Below, piece by piece: positions 20,650 to 31,785 of a DNA stretch of 64,000 nt. Numbering within the stretch: position 1 is the first letter of the stretch; the number at the start of each line of letters is the position of its first letter. The stretch comes from Diphasiastrum complanatum (Eukaryota; Streptophyta; Lycopodiopsida; Lycopodiales; Lycopodiaceae): NCBI GenBank assembly GCA_029204225.1, contig CM055108.1, positions 47,474,815 to 47,538,814 of the forward strand, written 5' to 3'. A model generated the notes under the pieces. It saw nothing but the letters and a program-made list of their open reading frames with translations. It did not search any database and was not told where the DNA came from. The translations under genes and the position numbers were made by a program.

Positions 20650-21240
20650 AGATCTTTAAAAAATTGACATATAGTACAAGTTAGTCTCCAACTACTGAAC
20701 ATGGCTATACTACAAGTTAGTCTCTAACTACTTAACATGGCTCATCAAGTGATCAAACTTAATCGATCTCAATTTTCAAGAATTTAGATTGCTTGAGTTC
20801 TATCTCTCATTGATGTAATAGGTTCCTATCACTTGAGATAGCTCATACTAACATCTGCTAAAAATAGGCCAATTACCTCTTCAGATTCTATTTGAACATC
20901 TACCAAACAATACTCTAATTCAAACTATGACAATGAATAATGGGTCAATTGAGACCACTCAAGTTTGGTCCATATTGCTCAAGAATGATGAAGGTTGAAC
21001 AATTTTGAGATTAGGATCACATATCTCGAATTTCATCCACAACTCAAAATAGCTCAAATTTAATGTGTAGCATGTAATTTTGACTTTTATCAATTTACAT
21101 GGCTCAATTTTAGTCATTTTTGAGACCAATATGCTTGAGTTTCCTTAAATTTAATCCCTTCTTGACAAAGCTGACTCCTATCACATGAGATAGCTAAAAT
21201 TCAATGCATACAAGATTCACCTAATTTCATTTACTCTTGA
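20650..21240. repeat. degenerate short-motif repeat region, right
   Basis: The words match the left region in direct orientation: GATCAAACTTAATC, CATTGATGTAAT and CACTTGAGATAGCTCA here, against similar words at 10700-10880. There is also a local doublet ACAAGTTAGTCTC(C/T)AACTACT at about 20675 and 20715. Non-coding. Confidence 0.5.
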
Positions 21241-21283
21241 GTGGTGTGTACTCTTAGATTAGATCACCCAGTAACCACAACAT

Positions 21284-21940
21284 AGATTGTTGATGCCTCT
21301 TGGTACAACACATCCTTTATGTCCATCTTCAATATATACCACATTATAGATTGTAGAAGTTTTTTGCATCCTTGGCATGTGGTTGTTTTATGTCAAGCTT
21401 AAGTATAAACCACAATATGGATCGTTGATGCTTCGTTGTACAACATGTCTTCAATGTGTCGCTACTTTTTGTCGAGCTTCAATATGAAAAACAGTATGGA
21501 TCGCTAATGCTTCTTGGTACAACTTCTTGGAGCAACACATCTTTGATGTGTTGCTACTTTATGTTGAGCTTCAATGTAGACCACATTATAGATTACACAT
21601 GTTTCTTACATCTTTGGCATGTTGTTGCTTTATGTCGAGCTTCGGTATAAACCATAGTATGGATTGTTGATGTCTCCTTGTACAACACATCTTCGATGTG
21701 TCGCTACTTTTTGTCAAGCCTCAATATGAACCACAGTGTGGATTGTTGATGCTTTTGGGTACAACACATCTCTGGTGTGTTGTCACTATATGTCAAGCTT
21801 CGGTATAAACCATAGTATGGATTGTTGATGCCTCCTTGTACAACACGCCTTCGATGTGTTGCTATTTTTTGTCGAGCTTCAATATGAACCACAATATGGA
21901 TTGCTGATGCTTCTGGGTACAATGTGTCTTTGATGCCTTA
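21284..21940. repeat. minisatellite, ~79-bp unit, about 8-9 diverged copies
   Basis: The unit core is GATTGTTGATGCTTC … GTACAACACATC … GATGTGTTGCTAC … GAGCTTCAATATGAACCAC. Starts fall near 21290, 21424, 21503, 21666, 21744, 21824 and 21903, with two more diverged units between. Neighbouring starts are 78-80 bp apart. Alternate units look more alike (TATAAACCATAGTATGG against TATGAACCACA), suggesting a ~158-bp higher-order pair. Confidence 0.8.
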
Positions 21941-22409
21941 ACAAGGGCCATCATTTGTTTTCATATCTTGAGTGATCTATCATTTGTTTCATCCTGAAGG
22001 CCGCCATTTGTATTCATATCCTGAGAGCCATCATCAGATGCCAAATTGCTTGATCGCACTTGATGGGCATTAAGTATGGTCAAACCATGGACAAATAGGT
22101 ACATGCTCCCATGTGACCCAATTGTTTTGGGTATAGAAGAGAGGGTGAATGATGGGAAATGCTCAAGACAACAATCATACACTTATAACTGAGCCTTGGG
22201 TGATGGACGAATTCACCAGCTTGTGAAATCACAAAGCTATGCAGTGAATAAAAACCTTCATTTGCTTGTTTTTTGTATGTGCATGTGTGTGTCTATGCGG
22301 TGGTGGTGGTGGTGGTCGGGGGGGCGGGGTAGCTAGGGCAATAGATGTAAATTTTATTACTGACTTTGTGACTTGACTTTGTCATGTGTTCATTTATTAC
22401 TCCAATGTG

Positions 22410-22411
<2 letters not shown>

Positions 22412-22506
<95 letters not shown>
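22412..22506. repeat. (CT)n microsatellite, about 47 repeats
   Basis: An uninterrupted CT/GA run of about 95 bp that ends exactly where the gypsy reverse transcriptase fragment begins. A short (GGT)n/(G)n stretch lies at 22298-22330. The open frames made of repeating Arg-Glu or Ser-Leu here are products of the repeat. Confidence 0.97.
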
Positions 22507-22507
<1 letters not shown>

Positions 22508-22508
<1 letters not shown>

Positions 22509-24541
22509 AGTGTCAAGATACTTGTTTATCGCTCCACCCAGAAAAATGTTTTTTGGTATGAATGAATGAATTTTACTTGGACACAAAATATCAAATAGAG
22601 GAATAGAGGTCGATAAAGCTAAAGTTGAGCTTATAAAGAACCTCCTGATACCAACAAATCTACGTGAACTAGGAGCTTTCTTAGGACATGTTGGCTACTA
22701 TTGGAGATTTATCCAAAATCATGCCTCTATTGTTGCCGCTCTTACACATCTACTTAAAAAACAAGTGGAATACTTATAGACGAACAAACAGTAGAAAGCA
22801 TTCGAAGAACTTAACCAGAGGTTGATCAATGCTCCTATTCTGAGACCACCAAACTGGGCTATTCTATTTCATAGTTATGTTGATGTTTCTGCATTCGCTA
22901 TTGGCATTTGTTTGAGCCAGAAGGACGATCAAAAGAAAGAACATCCCATATACTATGCAAGTCGACAGCTAAGTGTCTCGGAGAAGAATTATTCGGCCAC
23001 AGAAAGGGAAGCACTCGGAGTGATTTTTATTGTTAAAAAATTTCGGCATTATTTGTTGGAATATGCTTTCAGTTTTCATGTTGATCACTATGCTCTAAAG
23101 TATCTCGTGAACAAACTAGATTTATCAAGATGAATTGCTCGATGGGTTCTACTTCTGCAAGAATTCACTTATCAAGTAGAATTTTGCCAAGGAAAATATC
23201 ATACGAATGTTGATTATTTATCGCGACTCAGCACGGGAAAAATTGAAAAACCAATTAATGATGATTTTTCAGACAAAAAGTTATTCCAAATTTCATCTAC
23301 TAATGCATTATATTCTGATATCATTACCTATCTTAAGGATCAGATATATCCGAATGGATATGATTTGGAGAAAAAGACAGTTTTTCAATATAAGATAGCA
23401 CCTTATACTATTATTAACAATGTCCTATACAAGCTTGGTGCTAATCATCAAATAAGAAGATGTCTCGAAACTGAAGATATTAAAAAGGTTGTACAAGCCT
23501 ACCATTCAGAAGATGCTGGTAGACACTTTGCTTTAAAGAACACTGTTAATAAACTATTGACTGCCAACTACTAGTGGCCAACTATGTTTAAGGATGTATC
23601 AAATTATATACGATCGTGTGATCCATGCTAGAGATCTGGAAAGCCAACAAAACCAATGAATTGGTCATTGACACCAATCCTGCCTCTTGCACCATTTGAA
23701 AAGTGGGGGATGACTTTGTTGGTCCTAGCAAGCTTGTGACTTGACACACCAAGTATCGTTATATTATTGTTGCGACAGATTATGCCACGAAAAAATGTAG
23801 AAGCAGAAGCGACGAAACGAAACGATGCGAAAACTGTCGTAGCGTTCTTATTCAAATCTATAATCACAAAATATGATTGTCCTCTCGAATTAGTAATTGA
23901 TCGTGGTACACATTTTTTAAATGACACAATACGGCTGCTGACAACGTATTTTCTGATTAAACATAGAAAAATAACTCTTTATAATCCAAAAGAAAACAGG
24001 TTGACTGAGAGATCAAATGGAATGCTTTGCAAGATCCTGAATAAAATTACTATTGCACATGCGAATGATTGGGATCAAAAATTACCTTCAGTTCTCTGGG
24101 CTTATGGAAATACAAAGAAGATCACGACGAAGCAAACACCATATTTTCTCACTTATGGTATGCATCCTATCTTACCTATTGAATTCGAGGTGCCAACTTT
24201 TCGTATACAAGCTCTACAAACAGATGCAGAATGTATTAACGACTATTGAAGAACTATCTGAAGCTCGTTGGAACTCACAAAAACTAACGGAGCAAATCCA
24301 AGAACAACGAAAGAAAAAATATGATAGCCATATTAGGAAAAGTGATCTTAAAACTGATGAATTTGCACTGATCTATGATAGTCGACATCAAAAGTTCCTT
24401 GGAAAACTTCATATGAGATGGCTCAGACCTTATATAGTTATTGAGGTGTTCGAGAATGGTTCTGTTCAACTACAATCCCTTGAAGGCGAACTATTACCGA
24501 CTCGAATTAACGGGTCCAGGCTCAAGAAATATTATCTTTGA
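22508..24541 (+). pseudogene. Ty3/gypsy pol relic: end of reverse transcriptase, RNase H, integrase
   Basis: The frame starts just after the CT run at CQDTCLSLHPEKC (RT thumb). It passes FLGHVGYYWRFI, the RNase H block (YVDVSAFAIG … PIYYASRQLS … EREALGVIF), the integrase zinc finger (AYHSEDAGRHF … CDPC), the integrase core (VIDRGTHF, LTERSNGM) and the C-terminal RLKKYYL, ending with a stop at 24539-24541. It is broken by stops at 22777, 22792, near 23131, 23572 and 23629 and by frameshifts near 23708, 23795 and 24245. All five stops can be read as single C-to-T or G-to-A changes of Trp, Gln or Arg codons. Confidence 0.92.
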
Positions 24542-25130
24542 CCATTTTTTCTATCTCGTATCTTCTCTAGAATTTTTCATAAATTTTCTACCACTTTCTA
24601 GCATTATTTTTCTAGCTTCTTTTTTCAATTTTTCGAGAAATTTTCTAGCATTTTTCTTCAATTATTTCGAGAATTTTTTATACTATATTTTATTTCCGAT
24701 AATTTTTCGAGAATCTTTCCAGCATATTTTTTAGAATCTTTTGAAAATCTCTCGACCGACCTTTTGTATTCATCTATTAAAGATGATGGCCACGTGGTCA
24801 TCATTATTCACACGTGTGTGTTTTTTTTCTATTATTAATTTTTCACAAATGGTCTTACCACCATTAAGACTGTCTGTCAAATCATATTATGAAACTATGA
24901 GCCATGCACGCCATTAATAAAGGAAGTGACAAATGTCATGGCATCATGACACGTCATCATCCTCTCCACACTTCCACTGCATAACATAGTCATTTCTTAT
25001 TTTCCTCCTCACACTTTCTTCTTGTATTTTTTATGCTTTCTTACTTTTACTTGTGATCACTATCTTTGCGATCAAGCCATCTATCACAAACTGTTGTGAT
25101 CTTTGGAGCTTTCGTCTGTTATTCGACCAA
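24542..25130. other. non-coding 3' region after gypsy pol
   Basis: T-rich, with a loosely repeated word TTTCGAGAATTTT/TCTAGCATTTTTC between 24560 and 24760, and CCACGTGG and CACACGTGTGTG near 24790-24820. No LTR boundary could be fixed. Confidence 0.4.
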
Positions 25131-25592
25131 ATGGCTTCAGGATCAAGCTCTACTATTACTTGGAAAGCACGTGCAGGAATCCGGTTGGCATCAATCTAGT
25201 CTCTTATGGATCAATGCAAGTTGGGAAGCTTGAAAGTGAAACCTTCAGTCATTCTGTCTGAAGTCAAAACTGAGTTTGTTTATTCCATCCACTCAGTATT
25301 TAAAACAGATTTTAAAGTTCATGTGCGAGGCAAGTTCTTCACCATTTCAGAAGAACTGTTCTCCATTGCTTTGGGATTACCACTCGATGGTAATAATATT
25401 TCTACAAGCAGAGATGTGGTAGACGAAAATACATACTTCTTGAGCAACTACTTTGTACCCATCAAGGGCTACAAAATTTCTATGATAAAGGATGCCATGT
25501 TGAAACTATTTTGTAAATATGCCAATCAAGTTATCTTTTTGATAGATGCGGATGCTATCATTTCGGTGCAGAATTTTTTGGATATTTATTAG
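25131..25592 (+). pseudogene. extra ORF downstream of gypsy pol (plant-transposon-protein-like)
   Basis: The frame runs from ATG 25131 (MASGSSSTITWKARAG) with one TAG at 25197-25199 and is then open to 25592. It includes VHVRGKFFTISEELFSIALG-LPLDG. The pattern 'RG…F-S/T-…LGLP' resembles the putative plant transposon protein domain often found in extra ORFs of plant retroelements. The resemblance is by eye only. It follows the gypsy pol above in the same orientation, so it may be that element's additional ORF. Confidence 0.45.
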
Positions 25593-26570
25593 ATGCACTA
25601 GCTAGCAATCCTGTATGTTTTGGAATCATCGCCTACAAGGCATTTTTGAGGTGGATTAAGCACCAAAAATTTTTGGCAATAGGAGCGCACGTTTCGCGCC
25701 TATGCGAGCATTTTGGGATCTGAAGCGAGTAGCAGAAAAGTCTGCTGATGGGAAGGCTGTTGCTAACAACACTAGTCGACCTATCTAGTCTCCTGACCAC
25801 ACCTACCACAACCACCACAACAGCAGTTGCACCACCAATCCATCTAATCAGTCTAGCATCGAGGAGATGAAGTTAGTTGTCACGCGTAGATTCGTTCCCA
25901 TGAGAGCGAGATAGTATAGTTCATATTTCAGCATGAATGGACGATCCAAATCTAACTCTAATATCCATTAACCCTAAGCATTAACACTACATCCATTAAT
26001 ACTAGATCCACAATGAAGATAGCTTATTCTTTCTCTCTCTCTCTTTTTCTCTTATAAAAAGTATAAAAACACGCAATCGCAATAACAATCAAATCTAACA
26101 ATTAGCAAAACTCAGTAAAAGCATGAGAGATGGAGGAAAAGTGATAGAGAGCAAGGACATTCATAAATCCATTTCACAAGAGAACCAATCTTCTTTATTG
26201 AAATGAAGAAATGTACATGTGTAGGAACTCAAGTTGGTCCCTTTTTATAGTAGAGAGGAGGACCCTGGCCTCTGAATCCTACTGGTCCATTTTTGCCTCC
26301 CTAATTATTCAAATTTAAAAAAGAGTGGGAACCATCCAAACTGGAGGGAAACCCAACTTTATTCACTAACTTGACATTTAGGCCCCGCGACATTAAAAGT
26401 CCCGCAAAAAGGCCTAAAGTCCTTTTATTGATTTGTAACTAATCAAATAACTATGTGATCATCGGGTTGGACTTACACACGGATCACTTATTAACTAAAG
26501 TTAGGGTTGCCTTGGGATCCGCAAACCCTCCACCAATATCCCCCACCAAAATTGGTGGTGGTCCCACGAC
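25593..26570 (-). repeat. probable LTR / 3' end of the minus-strand gypsy element
   Basis: The right part reads, on the minus strand, a purine tract GGTGGGGGA followed by TATTGG…, then a TATA-like CTATAAAAAGGGACC (about 26241-26255) and AATAAAGAAGATTGG (about 26190). That order suits a PPT followed by an LTR with promoter and poly(A) signal. No second LTR or TSD was found. I see nothing convincing in 25593-25900. Confidence 0.35.
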
Positions 26571-26585
26571 ACCTACGAGATGCAG

Positions 26586-27207
26586 TTATTGTGGGCTTTT
26601 ATTTGCTTCACATCGAATCTCCAAAAACACTCTTGAACCAGTTATGTGTTCCATAGGTGCCTTGGCTATCTTGGCATGAGAATCAACTATCCTATGCAAA
26701 ATCTGGGAAGTAATACATTTTTTTCTGAGGTTGCCAACCATCAAGAAATTGTTCAGGAGCTGAGCAACGGCGTGAATGGCAGGATTAGTAATGGCTTCTA
26801 GAAGGTTGCCATCATTAGTCCAGTGCAGATCATTCGTAATGTCAATATAAGACTTAATAGCCTGTTTGGCTTGCTTATGGTTTGATGAGGCTTGGGTACC
26901 AGATGCTATTCCTATGGCAGCAAGGGCGGCCTCAATCACGTGCACCTTGTGTGTGGCTCCATGGAAAGTAATATAAAACTTGGATTTCTCCTCCTTCCAA
27001 GTACTGAAGACAAGAGTGATAAAATCCATGTTTATTCTCCCTGAGAAGGCTCTCTCATGAATACTCATTGCAGTAAGCAGAGGCTCCGCAAGGGTCATCC
27101 ATTGAGTGATCATGCTTGTGCTAGGAAAGATCATGGTATCCGTTGCAGATGGGACATCACGATGGATAGTATAACGTGGCGACTAAGACATATCAATGGA
27201 AGACATG
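26586..27207 (-). pseudogene. extra ORF of unknown function at the 3' side of a gypsy element
   Basis: The frame opens at ATG 27207 (MSSIDMS), meets one TAG, and is then open to 26586, about 205 codons. It has no domain I recognise. It lies between the gypsy integrase C-terminus (27968-28160) and the putative PPT/LTR, in the same orientation, so it is probably an additional ORF of that element. Confidence 0.45.
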
Positions 27208-27967
27208 ATGGCAAGAAATGAAAAGTAACAGACGTGAGAGTATATCAGAAATAGTACAAAAAGTTTTGAAAATTTTGGTCGCTAGAAAAATTGGCAAGAG
27301 CTTCGCTAGCACAAGTGAGGAATGAATCGAATTTAGCCAACTTATAGGTGATTTTGGGGGATCCATTACACTGAATACTAGTTTGGCTGATCAGTTCTGA
27401 ACAAAAATTTGCAGGCTTGCTTAGTGCTATGAAAATAGGCTATAAAAATCTCGACGAAGGTTTTTGAGGTGCAAAAGCCATCCGACGAACGTTTTTCAAG
27501 GTTGGCGAAGGATGAACCTTCGCCCAAGTACTGTCATAAATGCAACTTCTCAAGATCTGAACCTATAGCCAATCTAATTTTGACATTTTAATACCATCTA
27601 GCATGTCAACGAAAGGTTTCTGAAGAGAGTAAGATGCTCGGCTAAGGTTTCCAAAATGGCATATTGCTGATCATTCGCCTAACTCAAAAGTTTCCCATAC
27701 TGTATAGGCAACAGATGACCTAAACAGTGTTTTTATAATCATTTTCCATCAAAAATTATCTTTTTAAAAATACTTTCCTTCCTCTTTTTCCATTCTGATG
27801 ACTTTTTTAACTTTTGCTCATTAGTCTTTTTTCATTTTTTCTCTTCTCTTTTTTTTAAATTTTTTTTTTTCACTGTCTTTTCCAAACAGAATTAACAATT
27901 AAGTAGTGAAAACAAAAAATTGAAAAACAAATAAAAATAAAAAATCATTTGGATCATGTTTATTGAA
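27208..27967. other. non-coding stretch with GAAGGTT/CGAAGG words
   Basis: No gene seen. Short variants of GACGAAGGTTTTT and GGCGAAGGATGAACC recur between 27460 and 27650, followed by T-rich DNA at 27780-27880. Confidence 0.35.
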
Positions 27968-28160
27968 TTGGCGGAGCAGGCTGTCAAAACTTGCGTAATC
28001 GGTTGCCATTCACAACAGTATCAAACCGTTTTCCATCCAAGTGCTCAAGAATCACTATTCCATAGTTCAGGATTTCCTTTACTTTATACGGGCCTTCACC
28101 AGTAAACTTCAATTTTCTCTTGATCACTACATCATCCAGTGTATACTTCCGGTTCAGTCA
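27968..28160 (-). pseudogene. Ty3/gypsy integrase C-terminal fragment
   Basis: The minus frame reads VVIKRKLKFTGEGPYKV, then ILNYGIVILEHLDG and VVNGNRLRKF, and ends at TGA. This is the beta-barrel tail of gypsy integrase (compare 24400-24541 on the other element). It lies only about 300 bp from gag zinc knuckles of the same orientation, so most of pol is missing between them. Confidence 0.8.
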
Positions 28161-28429
28161 TTTTGAAGGGTTTTTCATGATGATGCAACTGAACATTCAT
28201 ATTTGTATGTGAATTTTTTGGTGACTACAATGGTGAAGGATGAACTTTGGTTGTTGCTCTAGTAGCTTCAAGCTCCTCTTCTTTTTGCAGTTGTTTAATC
28301 CACTGCCTCATATCCTAATATCTTCTTTTTTTTGCATGAAGATTTGGATAGACTCTAGATGTTGTTGGTATATCTGCTAATAGTATAGAATCAGCACGTA
28401 CTAGATCTACTACCGGTTCTTTCTGCTTA

Positions 28430-29100
28430 TGTGCTCTGGTGACCACCATCAAGGGTACACTTGGTTTATTCTAAGCTATTGGTCTTTGCTTGATTTTTAT
28501 CAAATTTACAGGAGCTGTAGCCGGTGGTGGATTCGGTTTTGCTAGACACTCCTTATAGTAATGCCCATAAACACAGTCACGACAGAATGGTACAAATTTT
28601 TTTTTATTTGGACATTTTGCAACTCTGTGATTTTCTCCGCATGCAAAGCATCCAAGTGGTGCTCTGGTCTAGTTTCTAGATGCTTGTTGTTGTGTGGCAG
28701 CATAAATAGCATATTGGTTTGAAGATCCACCTTCTTGATCATTACCATAGTTCCATTGTTCAGGACTTCTGTAAGGTTCTGGTTCCATCAAATTGGCCAA
28801 AGGAATGGGGTGCTTTGGTGGGGCAGGTAAGGCTAACCATTTTGGGTATCCAAGAGCAGATTGTCGAGGTCTAGTTGTCGGATTTCCTCCATAATGTGGT
28901 TTTCAATATCCCATCTGGGCATACCATTGCTGAATTATCCGAGGATTGAAGTTGCAAATAGTTGTCTCATGATCAGGCGAATTACACAAATGGCATGTAT
29001 TGATTTCCATTCGTTTTTTCAATTGAGGACACTCATTCATTGTGTGATTTCTTTTACAAATAGAACACCAAAGGTTTTCCTTGGTAGGAAAAGTCTTTGT
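28430..29100 (-). pseudogene. Ty3/gypsy gag fragment with zinc knuckles
   Basis: Zinc-knuckle-like repeats on the minus strand, from right to left: CxxC with CKRNHTMNEC, then CHLCNSPDHETTIC, GCFACGENHRVAKC and FCRDCVYGHYYKEC. A Pro/Gln-rich linker follows. The frame is broken by several TAG codons and is truncated at about 29100, where plus-strand SET-domain coding begins. Confidence 0.8.
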
Positions 29101-29159
29101 AAACTTCTCAGGTTCTTTGTGTCGTCACCAATGGAGGATGCAAGTATATGGCTTGAATT

Positions 29160-29482
29160 CAAATGCTTGTTCTTTAGAGGAGCAACGCATGCAAGGAGAC
29201 AACATCTCAAGGGCAAATTGTACATACATTGATGGACGTCCAGATGTGCATGGAAACCTTGTTACATATATAAATACTTCCATTGGCCACCCTCTATTGA
29301 CAAATTGTGATTTTGAACAATGCACCAATGGAAAAGAAGAATTTTTTACTAGGAATGTAAAGGGCACTTATGTAATGGTCTATGCCACTAGATCTATTAG
29401 GTTTGGGGAGGAATTGTTCATCAAGTATAGTTTCAACCGTCCTCTACCCAAATGTTTGCAAAAGACAATAAGTCAAATGTGA
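29160..29482 (+). pseudogene. SET-domain C-terminal fragment
   Basis: The frame reads YIDGRPDVHGNLVTYINTS, then NCDFEQC, and then YATRSIRFGEELFIKY before TGA at 29480-29482. These match the SET-domain substrate and AdoMet pocket blocks: 'GN-x-x-R-F-I-N-H-S', a Cys/Asn stretch, then 'R-x-I-x-x-GEEL-x-x-DY'. His of NHS reads Thr and the final Asp-Tyr reads Lys-Tyr. The N-terminal half of the domain is not visible. Its place beside a CACTA transposase suggests capture of a host methyltransferase fragment. Confidence 0.7.
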
Positions 29483-29762
29483 AGATTTAAATTTTATTGA
29501 TATGCAGAGATGTATAATCCATGCATCTTGATTGTATTTGTTTTGTGTCATTAAATATGTCAAATGTTAGGAGCATTATTCGTCATTTGCCTAGATGTTT
29601 ACATAAGATAAGTGAAAGCTAATGAATGAGAAATTCATAAATATGTAAATATGTAGAAGCGTGCAATTCTTTGAGTTCATTGAATGTTAACAAGTTGAAA
29701 AGAAAAATGGTCTAATAGATACATTGGTATGTTCATACTTTTTAAACAAAGAGGTAATTTAT

Positions 29763-29950
29763 ATTCATATGCAACATTTAGATCTATCAAGTATTGGGAG
29801 GAAATATTTATCAAGCATTGTTTCAACCTACTTCATGTTATTTTGGTATATAGGATTCTTCATCCTAATTACCCTCGTAATGGTCGACGTAGACGACGAA
29901 TGCAATACAACGGTCCTCATATAAAGCAATTACCTCGTCGTCTACTCTAG
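29763..29950 (+). pseudogene. second, more decayed copy of the SET-domain tail
   Basis: ATGCAACATTTAGATCTATC … GAGGAAATATTTATCAAGCATTG parallels 29385-29445 (ATGCCACTAGATCTATTAG … GAGGAATTGTTCATCAAGTATAG). The frame YATFRSIKYWEEIFIKHCFN mirrors YATRSIRFGEELFIKYSFN. It continues into an Arg-rich tail (GRRRRRMQYNG). Confidence 0.55.
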
Positions 29951-29961
29951 GCTTAAAAGAG

Positions 29962-31160
29962 ATGATGGAAATTGATGAGCGCATTAATCAAGAGACTAAT
30001 GCATCTGAATCTAGCTCATCTAGATCGACTTCTTCGCAAACAAGTTCCAACGATGAAAATGAGCTTCCAATGAATGATGAATTTGAAGTCATGGGAGACA
30101 TATTGGATGATATGTATGAGAACAATAGTGCAACTAGACACAATGAACAATATGAGGAGGCACTTTTGTCTAAAGAAGAAAAGAAATTGTGAGAAGAATC
30201 AAAGACCGCATTGTATCCTGGAACAAAGACATCTCGTTTTGCGACTTCTCTACTTCTATTAAATCTTCAAGGCAAATATAGATGGAGTGACCAAAGCCTC
30301 ACATCATTATTTGAATAAATTTTTTTTCATCTACTTGTCATTTTTGCTTTGAATCAAAATTTACAATTTGGACATCTAGTGATAATTTTTTTACAATGAC
30401 TTCTTCTGTCATGTACAGACTATTGAAAAACAAAATTCTCCCAGAAGGGAATGTCATGCCTGAGACAAGAGATGAGGCACGAAAGATGTTGTCTAACATC
30501 GGGATGGACTACAAGCAATATCATGCATGTCCAAAAGATTGTATTTTATATCAAGGAAGGTACGAATCACTCAAGAAATGTCCCATTTGTGATACTTCTC
30601 GATATAGAGATAATTTGCAAGGGGCAACCATTCTGTGCAAAGTTTTACAATATTTTCCAATAATTTCATGATTGCAATGTTTATTTCATTGTAAATCTCT
30701 TGCACAACTTATGGACTGGCATTCACACCATACCTCTATGAATGGGATGATGAGGGTACCTTCAAATTCACCTACATGGAAACACATCACAAAGAGTATC
30801 CAAGCTTTGCCAATGAGTCAAGAAATGTGAGATTTGGTCTTGCAACAGATGGTGTGGACCCCTTTGGTGTACGAGCAACTATGTGGTCCATTTGGCATGT
30901 TTGCTTAGTAAATTATAATATTCCTCCCTGGTTGAGTACAAAAAAGGGACACATTGTGTTGGCACTTCTAATTCCTAGCCACCGCAAGGTTAAGAACATG
31001 GCTGTGTATCTTGAGCCGCTTATTGACGAGTTTGAAGATTTGTGAAAGGGGATAAAGGCATATGACATTTCGCATCCCTTACATGAGAGGGAGTTTACAC
31101 TACATGCCATTGTAATGTGGACAATGCATGACTATCCAGGATTAGGTGAATGCTCAGGTA
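29962..31160 (+). pseudogene. CACTA (En/Spm) TNP2-type transposase relic
   Basis: Segments follow the order of the plant TNP2 transposase: an acidic Ser-rich start, ALYPGTKTSRF, LPEGNVMPETRDEARKML, the zinc segment YHACPKDCILY with CPICDTSRY, KVLQYFPIIS, WHSHHTSMNGMMR, RFGLATDGVDPFG, YNIPPWLSTKKG and VYLEPLIDEFEDL … WTMHDYPGLGE. Frameshifts occur near 30190-30420 and 30770. Stops after FPIIS and EDL fit Arg and Trp decay. It ends at about 31160, next to GTAATC, without the C-terminal half. Confidence 0.88.
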
Positions 31161-31334
31161 ATCATTCAAACAATGTCTATCTTGTATACATAGGAGTTTG
31201 TTTACAGTTATATACAACTAGTAATTCCTAACATTTACACGATATACTACAATGGCTATAATTATTCTTTGACATCTACTTTTTTTAATAGTGACTGATA
31301 GTATCCATTTGTTGGGCAGACTTTCAAACGGCTG
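31161..31334. other. AT-rich junction between the CACTA relic and the lipase duplication
   Basis: No gene seen. It may be intron or downstream DNA of the TNP2 gene. Confidence 0.3.
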
Positions 31335-31628
31335 GAAAAGGTATCCTTGCATTATACATGTCATGTGAAAGGTTAACAAGAAAATCCCATAGGGTGAAAG
31401 GTAGGAAATTCCAAGCCTACATGGAAGTACTTGTGCACAAGTGGAGCTAAGTCATGTCTTGCAAAGGCTTGGCAGTTAACTGCATTTGTCCATGTGGGCT
31501 CCTCAGATATGTGCCCGCCAAACCAAAAAAGAGTACCTTCTACTTTCTATTGGCAATATAAGGACAATTTTTTTTTTTCTCTCAAGAAATATAAGGACAA
31601 ATTTTGGCTCTCAGAGATCCCCCCAACA

Positions 31629-31657
31629 CCACACACACACACACACACACACACACC
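31629..31657. repeat. (AC)n microsatellite in the lipase promoter
   Basis: AC repeat about 130 bp upstream of the lipase ATG. Copy 2 (about 56975-57001) has a slightly shorter tract. Confidence 0.9.
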
Positions 31658-31713
31658 CCAAACCAAAAAATAGTATCTTTTAAGGACAAAATTTAAGGGT
31701 GGGATCCTATACC

Positions 31714-31720
31714 TATATAA
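31714..31720 (+). promoter_or_regulatory. TATA box of lipase copy 1
   Basis: TATATAA about 70 bp upstream of the ATG at 31786, a normal plant spacing. It is conserved in copy 2 at 57058-57064. Confidence 0.65.
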
Positions 31721-31785
31721 CATCTCAAAACTACTACTACTACTAACACACCAATCAATCAATCAGGAGAGCAAAGCTGGAGTCA

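Noticed and set aside
22293-22586. 97-codon ORF with repeating Arg-Glu and a plus-strand Ser-Leu ORF
   Set aside because: Made by the (CT)n microsatellite.
25910-26000. Telomere-like AACCCTAAG words near 25970
   Set aside because: Only one isolated unit, not an array.
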